DNA of 64,000 bases from Bacteroidota bacterium (GTDB lineage: Bacteria > Bacteroidota > Bacteroidia > UBA4408), in assembly GCA_016718805.1 (NCBI GenBank), contig JADKCP010000001.1, positions 372,001 through 436,000 of the forward strand, written 5' to 3'. Positions within the stretch are counted from its first letter, which is position 1. Every line of letters begins with the position of its first letter. Positions 26,436 through 34,437 of the stretch are shown here, one piece after another. The notes beneath the pieces were generated by a model that was given only the letters and a program-made list of their open reading frames with translations, was not told the origin of the DNA and made no database searches. The position numbers and the translations under genes were made by a program.

Positions 26436-26681
26436 TTATTTATCGATTACTGTTTCTAAACAACCAAAATATACAGAATACTCATTTTCTACTCTTCTGC
26501 AAGTAACCACTATGTTCGTTCCATCAATAGTGAAATTTCTATATCTAAATTTTAAGCGATAAAACTTTTTAATTTGTCTTAAACTATCCAAAATTCCATG
26601 AGATTTTGCAAAACACAGTGTGAAGATTGATTTATACAAATTATCAAATACGCCTTCTTTAATAATCCCTTCGGTTGCCAT
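26436..26681 (-). CDS. Small protein of unknown function, possibly a decayed fragment
   Basis: The frame is open from a TTG at 26717; the first ATG (MATEGIIKEG) is at 26681, giving 81 residues. It is basic and hydrophobic (KKFYRLKFRYRNF) with no signal peptide and no family I recognise. It contains KSHGILDS...IKKF. The fragment at 26826-27044 contains KSDGILEF...KKF in a similar setting, so the two may be relics of one duplicated gene. The low confidence reflects short length and AT-rich sequence in which such ORFs arise by chance. Confidence 0.3.
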   Translation of the reverse strand: MATEGIIKEGVFDNLYKSIFTLCFAKSHGILDSLRQIKKFYRLKFRYRNFTIDGTNIVVTCRRVENEYSVYFGCLETVIDK

Positions 26682-26717
26682 TTCTTTTTGAGTATAGTTT
26701 AGCGTGCAACAAATCAA

Positions 26718-27423
26718 AAAACATTAAGAATAATTAAAGACAAACTTTTGCTATTTTTTACAAGTTGAATTTACACTAAATAAGGTGCATTTTATATACG
26801 TATTTCTACCTGATTTTTAGTTATATCAAAAAACGCTACATGCTAATATTAGCATGGCCTTAACGTATATTTTATCGTTTTCAAACTTTTTTTGAAATTC
26901 TAAAATACCATCAGATTTATATAATATAGTTGTAAAATATTCGATAAATTGATATTTAAAGAACACAAATAAACGGAGCTTTATTTCCCTCAACTCGTCC
27001 GTGCTTGCAACGCGGATGCCTTGAAGTATGTGATTGCAACGCATGCAACAATAAATTCTGCTTAGAAAAATTAAGACAAATCCTACCTTCTAAGCTGTTT
27101 CTTGTATAATTTTTAATTATTGTAAACATCAGAAGTTAGTCCAATAAAAACCCAAGTTCATGGATGCCGAGCAAAGCTCTAACAATTAAGAACAACACAA
27201 AGCAAAGCTTTGCGGGTAGAAGGTATTTGTCTACGAATTATTAAATTGAAATAGTTTAGATTGGACTCCGATAAAAAATTTTATTGATTAAAACACATCA
27301 GTCTGAAGACTGGCGCAAGTGAGATCATTACCAAACAACAAAGCACAGTTTTTTAGAATTGTGCTTTGTTGTTTTAGTGGTAATTAGAGTGAAACAACTG
27401 AAGACAGTTGACCTTGAAACAGT
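26718..27423. other. About 700 bases without a convincing gene; decayed sequence
   Basis: Contents: a 72-codon minus frame at 26826-27044 that shares KS-x-GIL-[DE] with the ORF at 26436; a locally GC-richer stretch at 26993-27045; short palindromes GAGCAAAGCTC (27169-27179), GCAAAGCTTTGC (27202-27213) and CAGTCTGAAGACTG (27299-27312); and the terminator at 27333-27374. This looks like accumulated remnants rather than an active locus. Confidence 0.5.
27333..27374 (-). terminator. Intrinsic terminator after the 27424-28431 gene
   Basis: A perfect 15-bp inverted repeat (27333-27347 with 27360-27374, arm AAACAACAAAGCACA) with a 12-base loop. The flanks ATTACCA/TGGTAAT extend the pairing imperfectly. 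It lies 50 bases past the minus-strand stop at 27424. Confidence 0.75.
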
Positions 27424-28431
27424 TTACTTCACACTAAACTTCTGAAAGTACTGCTTCGAATTAATTTCAGTTTCTAGCAAGTAAATGCCCGAAGGAAGCG
27501 CTTTATCCGGGCGAATGGCTAGCTTATTTTCGTTTATTATGGCTTGTGTTGAGCTGTAAACTAATTTACCAATAATGGAATATATTTTAACTGTAGCTAT
27601 ATCATTACTGTTTGCAGCATTATTTATATAAACGTTGAAATCAGAAATTACTGGATTGGGTACTATCTGTAACATAGCTGTAGCAGTGTTTTCGAGCGAT
27701 TGAATTCCGACTGGTGGGGTAGCTATAGAAACAGCCATAATATTTATAACACCGGCAGTACTGGTACGAGTAACTGTTATTCCTGAAATTAATTTGGTGT
27801 AATTAGCTGCACTTAATGTAAGTGTTTTTTGATATAAACGTGGATCGGTTGGGGCGGTAACTCCCGTTGGTTGTGCGTTTGCTGAATTTACTCTTCCAAT
27901 TCCCTGTATCGCAAATCCGGTTCCATTAAACCAATCCGGTAGCGATTGTGCTGTAAAAGTTTGAGAAGTTGCATCGGTAAAATTTACGCTGATGCTTACA
28001 ATACCGGCTCCACTGCCGGTAGCTCCCAATACAAATACCTGAGAAGCACTTACAGGGTTAGTAAATGTCAATGTTTTTGCAGAGTTGGAAACATCAATAC
28101 GCAAACTATTTGCTCCTGAAAAGGATGCCAATTGAAAAGCAAGTCCACTTGTAGCAACACTTTGTATATATCCCGAAGGAGAAAGCGCATGCGCCGGTGC
28201 AATACCCCCTACAGTATAACGATAGCTTGAATCAAGTAAATAAAAACCTGCAGCATCAAAGGTTGAATCGGTCGAGTTTAGAGGATTACCCACACCATTG
28301 GCAACTACATCCGCAGTAAATCCACTGCAGGGTACTGTTACATAGGCAGCATTTGAAGGTACTGAAAAAATAAAAGTGGCTACCAAAATGCCGACTATTT
28401 TAAAAGAATTCATAGGTAGGGTTAGCTTCAT
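27424..28431 (-). CDS. T9SS-exported protein of unknown function
   Basis: A 335-residue protein. The ATG at 28431 gives a signal peptide to about residue 28 (SVPSNA). The body (30-240) is Ser/Thr/Gly/Ala-rich beta sequence without enzymatic motifs that I recognise; it resembles lectin-like or jelly-roll surface modules (SLRIDVSNSAKTLTFTNP, SVNFTDATSQTFTAQ). The last 90 residues are a T9SS sorting domain (MLQIVPNPVISDFNVYI, KIYSIIGKLVYSS, to QKFSVK). It is monocistronic, between its own terminator and the terminator of the atp operon. Confidence 0.8.
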   Translation of the reverse strand: MKLTLPMNSFKIVGILVATFIFSVPSNAAYVTVPCSGFTADVVANGVGNPLNSTDSTFDAAGFYLLDSSYRYTVGGIAPAHALSPSGYIQSVATSGLAFQLASFSGANSLRIDVSNSAKTLTFTNPVSASQVFVLGATGSGAGIVSISVNFTDATSQTFTAQSLPDWFNGTGFAIQGIGRVNSANAQPTGVTAPTDPRLYQKTLTLSAANYTKLISGITVTRTSTAGVINIMAVSIATPPVGIQSLENTATAMLQIVPNPVISDFNVYINNAANSNDIATVKIYSIIGKLVYSSTQAIINENKLAIRPDKALPSGIYLLETEINSKQYFQKFSVK

Positions 28432-28485
28432 GGGTTAAGATTTTTATGTGGTTAATAAGGTAAATTTAGCGAATGAAAGCGGCAA

Positions 28486-28521
28486 AAAAAAATCTCATTC
28501 AAGTTCGAATGAGATTTTTTT
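28486..28521 (-). terminator. Intrinsic terminator of the atp operon
   Basis: A perfect 15-bp inverted repeat (28486-28500 with 28507-28521, arm AAAAAAATCTCATTC), 6-base loop, with a U-tract on the minus strand, starting 4 bases beyond the atpG stop at 28525. Confidence 0.88.
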
Positions 28522-28524
28522 AGA

Positions 28525-29415
28525 TTATCCTTCAAGGGCTTCAGCTCCACCTACTATTTCAAGTATTTCGTTGGTGATGGCTGCTTGACGCGCTTTGTTG
28601 TACATGAGTTTTAACTCTTTAATTAAATCACCTGCATTGTCGGTTGCTTTGTGCATAGCCGTCATACGCGCCCCATGCTCGGCAGCATGTGAATCTAATA
28701 AGGCTTTGTACAGTTGTGTTTTTAGCGATTTAGGAATTAAATTCTCAACAATGGTCTCTTTATTCGGTTCAAAAATATAATCAGCTGAACTGCCTTTTTT
28801 AACTACAGTTGTAGCTTTTGCTTTTAACACAGGAAGGTAATTTTCGGTGGTTAAAATTTGAACAGCTGCGTTTTTAAATTGGTTGTAAATTAAAACTACT
28901 TTATCAAATTCAGCATTTTCAAATGCTTTCATGATGCGTTCAGCATGTGGCGCTACAGTAGCAAAATTTAACTTATCATACACGGCATTTAAGCTTGCTG
29001 CTTTGTCGCCATCGAGCACAGGAACGGTGGTTTTACGAAAAAAATCGGCTCCTTTTTTACCTAAACAAAATACGCTCACTTTACTTCCCTTGTATTCCTC
29101 TTTAATAAGCTTGTTGGCAGTTTTAATCACGTTTGCATTAAATGCTCCACACAAGCCTCGGTTCGAAGTAATTACCACCAACAATACATTCTTTTCGGCA
29201 CGTTGTTTTGAGAAAGCGCCACCTGCACTTCCTTCTAATGTGGAACTCACATTTTCTAAAATTTCGCGTAACTTAGATGCATATGGGCGCATTTGTGTTA
29301 CGGCATCTTGTGCGCGTCGCAGTTTAGCAGCCGAAACCATTTTCATGGCTTTGGTAATTTGCTGAGTACTCGATACCGAAGTAATACGTAAACGAACCTC
29401 TTTTAAATTTGCCAT
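28525..29415 (-). CDS. atpG: ATP synthase gamma subunit
   Basis: A 296-residue F1 gamma subunit, the central rotor shaft. The N-terminal coiled coil has the family signature KEVRLRITSVSSTQQITKAMKMVSAAKLRRAQ. The middle Rossmann-like domain includes VVITSNRGLCGAFNANV, and the C-terminal helix ends with YNKARQAAITNEILEIVGGAEAL. It is the last gene of atpBEFHAG. It is separated from atpA by 433 bases, of which 408 are an inserted S23 unit. In many bacteria atpD and atpC follow here; they are absent, as usual in Bacteroidota where they lie elsewhere. Confidence 0.97.
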   Translation of the reverse strand: MANLKEVRLRITSVSSTQQITKAMKMVSAAKLRRAQDAVTQMRPYASKLREILENVSSTLEGSAGGAFSKQRAEKNVLLVVITSNRGLCGAFNANVIKTANKLIKEEYKGSKVSVFCLGKKGADFFRKTTVPVLDGDKAASLNAVYDKLNFATVAPHAERIMKAFENAEFDKVVLIYNQFKNAAVQILTTENYLPVLKAKATTVVKKGSSADYIFEPNKETIVENLIPKSLKTQLYKALLDSHAAEHGARMTAMHKATDNAGDLIKELKLMYNKARQAAITNEILEIVGGAEALEG

Positions 29416-29430
29416 CTTCTATAGAAATTA

Positions 29431-29458
29431 AGAATGAAGAATACAGAATGCAGAATTA
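29431..29458 (+). repeat. Left arm of inverted repeat around S23 gene
   Basis: It reads AGAATGAAGAATACAGAATG followed by CAGAATTA; the reverse complement begins TAATTCTG and matches 29811-29838 at 21 of 28 positions. The last three bases overlap the S23 stop codon. Confidence 0.65.
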
Positions 29459-29809
29459 TTTTTTTTCTGATTTTCTGGAGGAGTTAATTATTGATACCAG
29501 AATACTGATAATCTCCTCTACTTCATTGTTCATTTTAACATCAATCTTAATTAGTTTTTTATTAATTAATTCCAACCAATATTTGGTTTCATCCGCTTCT
29601 TTTAATGCAATCCCCAACTTATTTATAAAATCAGCCTTACTAACTGCTCTTTGTGCCTCTGTTACATTAGCTCCAATGCTCGTTCCACTTCTTACAATTT
29701 GATTGGCAACTTGGTACTGCTTTAGTTCAACTAATTTCTCATTCAAATCTAATATGTTACAAGCAAATTCAAATGTCTTGGTAAGAATTATGTTATGCTT
29801 CTTTTCCAT
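29456..29809 (-). CDS. Four-helix-bundle protein (S23/IVP family)
   Basis: A 117-residue helical protein of the 23S rRNA intervening-sequence protein family. Conserved family features are FACNILDLNEKL, QYQVANQIVRSGTSIGANVTEAQRA (residues about 33-57), DFINKLGIALKEADETKYWLELI and a C-terminal helix with LVSIINSSR. These proteins form pentameric four-helix bundles; they were first found inside 23S rRNA insertions, and the stand-alone role is unknown. In this place, between atpA and atpG, it does not belong to ATP synthase. The repeats that touch both ends of the ORF suggest it came in as a unit. Confidence 0.88.
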   Translation of the reverse strand: MEKKHNIILTKTFEFACNILDLNEKLVELKQYQVANQIVRSGTSIGANVTEAQRAVSKADFINKLGIALKEADETKYWLELINKKLIKIDVKMNNEVEEIISILVSIINSSRKSEKK

Positions 29810-29810
29810 T

Positions 29811-29838
29811 TAATTCTGAATGCTACATTCAAAATTCT
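29811..29838 (+). repeat. Right arm of inverted repeat around S23 gene
   Basis: It begins TAATTCTGAATGCTACATTC and lies one base from the S23 start codon. It pairs with 29431-29458. Confidence 0.65.
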
Positions 29839-29848
29839 GCAATCAAAT

Positions 29849-31429
29849 TTAAGCCTTGTATTTAGCCGAAATTTCTTTGGCAACACGTTCCAGTGTGCCG
29901 GTAATTTCGTCGGTTAATTTCCCTGCTTTTAAATCGTTCAATACGTCTTTGTGTTTTAACTCCATAAACGATAAAAATTCAGTTTCAAATTCACGCACAC
30001 GAGTTGTAGGAACCTCACGTAACAAACCTTTTGTTCCACAGTAAATAATGGCTACTTGTTTTTCAACTGTAAGTGGAGAATATTGTCCTTGTTTTAATAT
30101 TTCTACGTTTCTAATACCCTTATCAAGAACAGCTTTGGTTGCAGCATCTAAGTCAGAACCAAATTTAGAGAAAGCTTCCAATTCGCGGAATTGTGCCTGG
30201 TCTAATTTTAAAGTTCCGGCAATTTTTTTCATCGATTTAATTTGCGCATTACCTCCTACACGCGATACCGAAATACCTACGTTAATTGCAGGACGAACAC
30301 CTGAGTTAAATAAATTCGACTCAAGGAAAATTTGTCCATCGGTAATTGAAATTACGTTGGTTGGGATATAAGCGGATACGTCACCTGCTTGTGTTTCAAT
30401 AATTGGAAGCGCAGTTAAGGATCCTCCTCCTTTTACGATTCCTTTGATAGAATCGGGTAAATCGTTCATGCTCTTTGCAATTGCATCCGATGCATTGATT
30501 TTAGCAGCTCTTTCAAGCAAACGACTGTGCAAGTAAAACACGTCACCAGGATATGCTTCACGTCCCGGTGGACGACGCAATAACAAAGAAACCTCACGGT
30601 AAGCCACAGCTTGTTTTGATAAATCATCATAAACAATCAATGCCGGTTTTCCTGAATCGCGGAAAAATTCGCCAATTGCTGCACCTGTAAAAGGAGCATA
30701 AAACTGCATTGGTGCAGGATCAGAAGCAGTTGCCGCAACTACAACAGTAAAGGCCATTGCTCCGTTTTCTTCCAATGTTTTAACGATGTTGGCTACGGTT
30801 GAACCTTTTTGTCCAATCGCAACATATATACAAAATACAGGATTTCCTGCTTCGTAAAATTCTTTTTGATTAATGATGGTATCGATTGCTACCGCTGTTT
30901 TTCCGGTTTGACGGTCACCAATAATCAACTCACGTTGTCCACGACCAATAGGAATCATGGCATCAATCGCCTTAATACCGGTTTGTAATGGTTCGTTTAC
31001 AGGCTGACGATAAATTACCCCCGGTGCTTTACGCTCTAATGGCATTTCAAAAGTTTCGCCGGTAATAGGACCTTTTCCATCGATAGGTTGACCTAAAGTA
31101 TCAACCACACGACCTAACATGCCATTACCAACATTTACCGATGCAATTCTTCGGGTACGCTTTGCAGTGTCGCCTTCTTTAATAGAAGTAGAGCTTCCTA
31201 ATAATACGGCTCCTACGTTATCCTCTTCAAGGTTCAAAACGATGCCTTTTAAACCGTTGTCGAATTCAATCAACTCTCCCGATTGTACATTGCTTAATCC
31301 GTAGATACGAGCAATACCGTCACCCACTTCGAGTACGGTACCTACTTCCTCTAACTGTGCTTCCGATTTGAAACCAGATAACTGTTGTCTTAATATTGCA
31401 GATACTTCTGCCGGTCTTACTTCTGCCAT
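29849..31429 (-). CDS. atpA: ATP synthase alpha subunit
   Basis: A 526-residue F1 alpha subunit. The N-terminal beta-barrel is followed by the nucleotide-binding domain with P-loop GDRQTGKTAVAID (about 172-184), the arginine-containing SVSRVGGNAQ signature (about 375-385, alpha-Arg finger region), and the helical C-terminus (LKHKDVLNDLKAGKLT). Alpha subunits bind nucleotide non-catalytically and alternate with beta. Length is normal. It follows atpH by 15 bases. Confidence 0.98.
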   Translation of the reverse strand: MAEVRPAEVSAILRQQLSGFKSEAQLEEVGTVLEVGDGIARIYGLSNVQSGELIEFDNGLKGIVLNLEEDNVGAVLLGSSTSIKEGDTAKRTRRIASVNVGNGMLGRVVDTLGQPIDGKGPITGETFEMPLERKAPGVIYRQPVNEPLQTGIKAIDAMIPIGRGQRELIIGDRQTGKTAVAIDTIINQKEFYEAGNPVFCIYVAIGQKGSTVANIVKTLEENGAMAFTVVVAATASDPAPMQFYAPFTGAAIGEFFRDSGKPALIVYDDLSKQAVAYREVSLLLRRPPGREAYPGDVFYLHSRLLERAAKINASDAIAKSMNDLPDSIKGIVKGGGSLTALPIIETQAGDVSAYIPTNVISITDGQIFLESNLFNSGVRPAINVGISVSRVGGNAQIKSMKKIAGTLKLDQAQFRELEAFSKFGSDLDAATKAVLDKGIRNVEILKQGQYSPLTVEKQVAIIYCGTKGLLREVPTTRVREFETEFLSFMELKHKDVLNDLKAGKLTDEITGTLERVAKEISAKYKA

Positions 31430-31444
31430 TTTTGTTGTTCTTAA

Positions 31445-32002
31445 TTAAAATTCTTTAACGTATGGATTTTCACTGAAATTTCTCTTCAAATTTTTTATTT
31501 GTCGAAGCACACTGGCATCAACTTGTGTATCGCCAATGCGCAATACAAAACCTCCAATCAAATCAGCTCGTGTTTGTTCTTCTAGTTCAACTTCCGAATT
31601 TGCAGAAGCTTTTACTAAATCGAGTACTCGTTTGCGCGAAACATCGTCCAATGCAACTGCGCTCGAAATTATTGCGGTAGTTATACCTTTATGTGTTTTG
31701 TATTGATTTACAAATTGTTCCGAAATATCAACGATGTATGCTTCACGAGATTTGCTGCTCAACAAGTGCAACAATTTTTGGGTAATCGGACTAATATGAT
31801 TTCCAAAAATTTCGGTCAATATTTTTAATTTTTTATCTGACTTAATAATCGGACTTCTGAGAACAGTAACTAACTCAGCGTTCGCATTTCCTACCGAATT
31901 TATTAATTTCATATCAGCCAGCACTACTTCCAACGATTTTAATTCGATGGACAGCTCAAGCAAAGATTTTGCATAGCGTGTGGCTACTTTAGTATCTTTC
32001 AT
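31445..32002 (-). CDS. atpH: ATP synthase delta subunit (OSCP)
   Basis: A 185-residue peripheral-stalk protein that links the b subunits to the top of the alpha3beta3 head. N-terminal helical domain with VATRYAKSLLELS, and the C-terminal domain with the conserved LIGGFVLRIGDTQVDASVLRQI (about 150-172). It lies between atpF (17 bases) and atpA (15 bases) in the operon. Confidence 0.96.
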   Translation of the reverse strand: MKDTKVATRYAKSLLELSIELKSLEVVLADMKLINSVGNANAELVTVLRSPIIKSDKKLKILTEIFGNHISPITQKLLHLLSSKSREAYIVDISEQFVNQYKTHKGITTAIISSAVALDDVSRKRVLDLVKASANSEVELEEQTRADLIGGFVLRIGDTQVDASVLRQIKNLKRNFSENPYVKEF

Positions 32003-32019
32003 TTAATTGAAATTTCGGA

Positions 32020-32514
32020 TTAATTCAATTTTACTTCATCCAGCAATTGCTTCACATATGCCTTTTGTTTCTCATCGTTAGCCAAACTCTGACGTAAAAC
32101 CTTTTCAGCAACCTCAATTGACAAGGTAGCAACTTGATTTTTTAGTTCAGTAATTGCAGCCAATTTCTCATTTGCAATAGTTTCGCGAGCAGCAGCAACA
32201 ATTTTATCTGCTTCAGCACTCGCTTTTCCTTTTGCTTCATTAATCATGCTCTCTTTTAACTCGCGAGCTTCTTTCAATAAAGCATCACGTTCTAACTTAG
32301 CATCGCTTAAGATTTTCTCGTTACTGGCTTTTAAAGAAGCCATTTCGTTTTTTGCTTTTTCAGCTGAAGAAAGTGCTTTTTCAATACTTTCCTCACGCTC
32401 TTTAATCATGTTTAAGATTGGCTTCCAGGCAAATTTTTTCAACAGTAATAGCACTGTTAAAAAAGTAATCGACATCCAAAAAACGAGGCCGAATGCGGGG
32501 GTAACTAATTCCAT
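32020..32514 (-). CDS. atpF: ATP synthase b subunit
   Basis: A 164-residue peripheral-stalk subunit. One N-terminal membrane helix (LVTPAFGLVFWMSITFLTVLLLLKKF, residues 3-27) is followed by a long charged coiled coil (30-155, rich in Lys/Glu/Ala), which dimerises and binds delta. It is separated from atpE by 98 bases that contain a terminator-like hairpin. Confidence 0.96.
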   Translation of the reverse strand: MELVTPAFGLVFWMSITFLTVLLLLKKFAWKPILNMIKEREESIEKALSSAEKAKNEMASLKASNEKILSDAKLERDALLKEARELKESMINEAKGKASAEADKIVAAARETIANEKLAAITELKNQVATLSIEVAEKVLRQSLANDEKQKAYVKQLLDEVKLN

Positions 32515-32564
32515 GTGTTTGCTTTTTTAGTGTTAGATTTTGAGTAACAATAAATCATTTTTTA

Positions 32565-32599
32565 AAAAACAACTGCAACCAACCGTTGCAGTTGTTTTT
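32565..32599 (-). terminator. Terminator-like hairpin inside the atp operon, after atpE
   Basis: A perfect 15-bp inverted repeat (32565-32579 with 32585-32599, arm AAAAACAACTGCAAC) with a 5-base loop, followed on the minus strand by a T6 tract. It starts 14 bases after the atpE stop, so it can act as a partial terminator or a 3' stabiliser between atpBE and atpFHAG. Confidence 0.75.
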
Positions 32600-32612
32600 G
32601 TTTTGTTTTTGA

Positions 32613-32876
32613 CTACTTGAAAACAACAAGAAGTCCAACAACCATCGCAAAGAAGGCAGCACCTTCGATAAGCGCTGCAGTAAGAATCATGTTCGCACGG
32701 ATATCGTTAATAGCTTCCGGTTGACGAGCAATTGATTCTAATGCACTTCCACCGATACGGCCAATACCTAGGCCAGCACCAACGGCTGCAAGTCCTGCTC
32801 CTAATGCGGCAATACCATATCCTATTCCTAGGCCTCCGGCTTGCTCTGCTGCTTGTAATAAAATTGTTGACAACAT
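32613..32876 (-). CDS. atpE: ATP synthase c subunit
   Basis: An 87-residue proteolipid with two membrane helices. Helix 1 carries the glycine ladder (GIAALGAGLAAVGAGLGIG). The polar loop is ARQPE. Helix 2 has the ion-binding carboxylate Glu in AALIEGAAFFAMV. The Na+ ligand set (Gln in helix 1; Val-x-Glu-Ser in helix 2) is not present, since Gly follows the Glu, so coupling to protons is expected. The downstream hairpin would help to give the higher c-subunit dose that the ring needs. Confidence 0.97.
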   Translation of the reverse strand: MLSTILLQAAEQAGGLGIGYGIAALGAGLAAVGAGLGIGRIGGSALESIARQPEAINDIRANMILTAALIEGAAFFAMVVGLLVVFK

Positions 32877-32913
32877 TTGATTTATAGATTAAAGGTTAAA
32901 CAAAAAAAACGAA

Positions 32914-34131
32914 TTAAATAATCGCTGCTTCTTCTACATGTGCATCATGATCATGTGTATCGTGATGCGAATCTTCAACAGCAGCGCCAAAATAAATTGA
33001 AGATAATAGGGTAAATACATAAGCTTGTAAAAATGCTACCAATATTTCGAGGAAGCCCATAAATACAGTAAATGCAACAGATACAACCGATACACCTAAA
33101 CCGGCTCCGGTATGAATCTCACCAAAAATAAAAATCAAACTAAAAAACGATAAAGCAATGATATGTCCTGCAGTTATGTTCGCAAACAATCGGATCATTA
33201 ATACAAATGGACGCAAAAACACGCCTAATATTTCAATTGGGGTTAATAACAAAAGCACCCATTTTGGAACACCCGGCATGGCAACTATGTGCATCCAATA
33301 GTGTTTTGTACCATTGATACTCGTAATGATAAAAGTTAACACAGCCAAAGTCATTGTAATAGCAATATTACCGGTTAGATTGGCTCCTCCTGGGATAACA
33401 GGGATTAACCCTAATAAATTATTAATCAAAATGAAAAAGAAAACCGTTAACAAATAAGGCATAAACTTTTCATATTTTTTCCCGATGCTAGCTTTAGCAA
33501 TGTCGTCGCGGATAAAAATAATAAGCGGTTCAACAAATGATTGTAGACCTTTAGGAGCTTTACCCGGATTGCGAGAGTAAGCTCTGGCTACGGTTATCAT
33601 TATGTAAAGCAAAAGTGCTACACTAAATAACAAAGTTGCAGTATTTTTGGTAATCGAAATATCATAGAGTTCAGCAGTTAAAGCTTCGTTTACAGTAGCC
33701 TCGTGCGCATCTACGCTTTCCATCTCATTCACTGCCACTATCTTATTTTCTTTTAACTGGTAGCCTTTGTAAGTTTTATGGCCGTGTGAAAAATTACTGC
33801 TCATAAATACATCAAGTCCACGTTCACTTGAATATACGATTATAGGTAGTGGTACAGCAACCGAATGCTCACCTTCGCCCATAATATGCCAGTCGTGTGC
33901 ATCTGCTATGTGTTCAGAGATTAATTTACCGGCATCGAATTTTTTTGGACCTTCTTCATGATGTGCTTCAGTTCCGTGATGTTCTTCAGCAACAAGGGTA
34001 TCCATATGGCTTGAAACAAGCGAATCGCTTTCATGGGTTTGCGAATATATGGGGGTGCTAACAAGCGTAAGTGCTAAAAACAGCGAAATACCTGATAAAA
34101 AAGTTCTGAAAGTATTGAATTTATTGGTCAT
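32914..34131 (-). CDS. atpB: ATP synthase a subunit with His-rich extensions
   Basis: A 405-residue F0 a subunit, longer than the usual 240-270. An N-terminal signal-like segment (to about 30) leads to a periplasmic extension with the His/Glu-rich EEHHGTEAHHEEG (about 48-61). The core has MIRLFANITAGH with the essential Arg (about 320) and the preceding PIEILGVFLRPFVL. The C-terminus is again His/Asp-rich (DSHHDTHDHDAHVEE). Long a subunits with N-terminal extensions occur widely in Bacteroidota; the His clusters may bind metal or protons, which is inference. First gene of the operon. Confidence 0.96.
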   Translation of the reverse strand: MTNKFNTFRTFLSGISLFLALTLVSTPIYSQTHESDSLVSSHMDTLVAEEHHGTEAHHEEGPKKFDAGKLISEHIADAHDWHIMGEGEHSVAVPLPIIVYSSERGLDVFMSSNFSHGHKTYKGYQLKENKIVAVNEMESVDAHEATVNEALTAELYDISITKNTATLLFSVALLLYIMITVARAYSRNPGKAPKGLQSFVEPLIIFIRDDIAKASIGKKYEKFMPYLLTVFFFILINNLLGLIPVIPGGANLTGNIAITMTLAVLTFIITSINGTKHYWMHIVAMPGVPKWVLLLLTPIEILGVFLRPFVLMIRLFANITAGHIIALSFFSLIFIFGEIHTGAGLGVSVVSVAFTVFMGFLEILVAFLQAYVFTLLSSIYFGAAVEDSHHDTHDHDAHVEEAAII

Positions 34132-34168
34132 TTAGATGAAAATAAAAGCCTTTTTTTGAAATCGGGTG

Positions 34169-34176
34169 CAAACATA
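34169..34176 (-). promoter_or_regulatory. Candidate -7 box of the atp operon
   Basis: On the minus strand TATGTTTG matches TAnnTTTG, 37 bases before the atpB start. A TTG at 34203-34201 gives a spacing of 24, longer than the 19 of the clearest promoters in this window. The rest of the 306-base divergent gap (34132-34437) shows nothing else. Confidence 0.35.
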
Positions 34177-34437
34177 TACAATTTTCAGATTCTTTGAAAG
34201 CAACCAATTAGAAATTTTTATTTTTAGGAGCAATTCTAGCATCAAACAGCTAAAACTACAAGTACCAATTAATTAAGAAAGCTTTTATGTTTTTCTAAAC
34301 AAGCAAAATAATTCCAAATGAAGGGCTGGTAGATAAAAGTTTTAGAAAATTGACTCGCACAATTCGATGGAAATTTGCCTTTAAAATTTGCATTCCAAAA
34401 AGGAATTGATTTCATTTGCTTGTAATAGCTGTTCCAT

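Larger units (their letters stand above)
29431..29838. mobile_element. Inverted-repeat unit carrying an S23 gene inside the atp operon
   Basis: The S23/four-helix-bundle ORF is bounded by 28-bp imperfect inverted repeats, 29431-29458 and 29811-29838, that match at 21 of 28 positions. The ends read TAATTCTG inward and are built of ATTCTGN-like heptads. Taking the unit out leaves 25 bases between atpA and atpG, a normal operon spacing. I see no target duplication and no transposase, so mobility would be in trans. That it is an insertion is inference from spacing and repeats. Confidence 0.55.

Noticed and set aside
28931..29365. 144-codon plus-strand frame antisense to atpG
   Set aside because: It is a shadow of a highly conserved gene; the translated sequence is Ser/Leu/Ala-rich without any domain.
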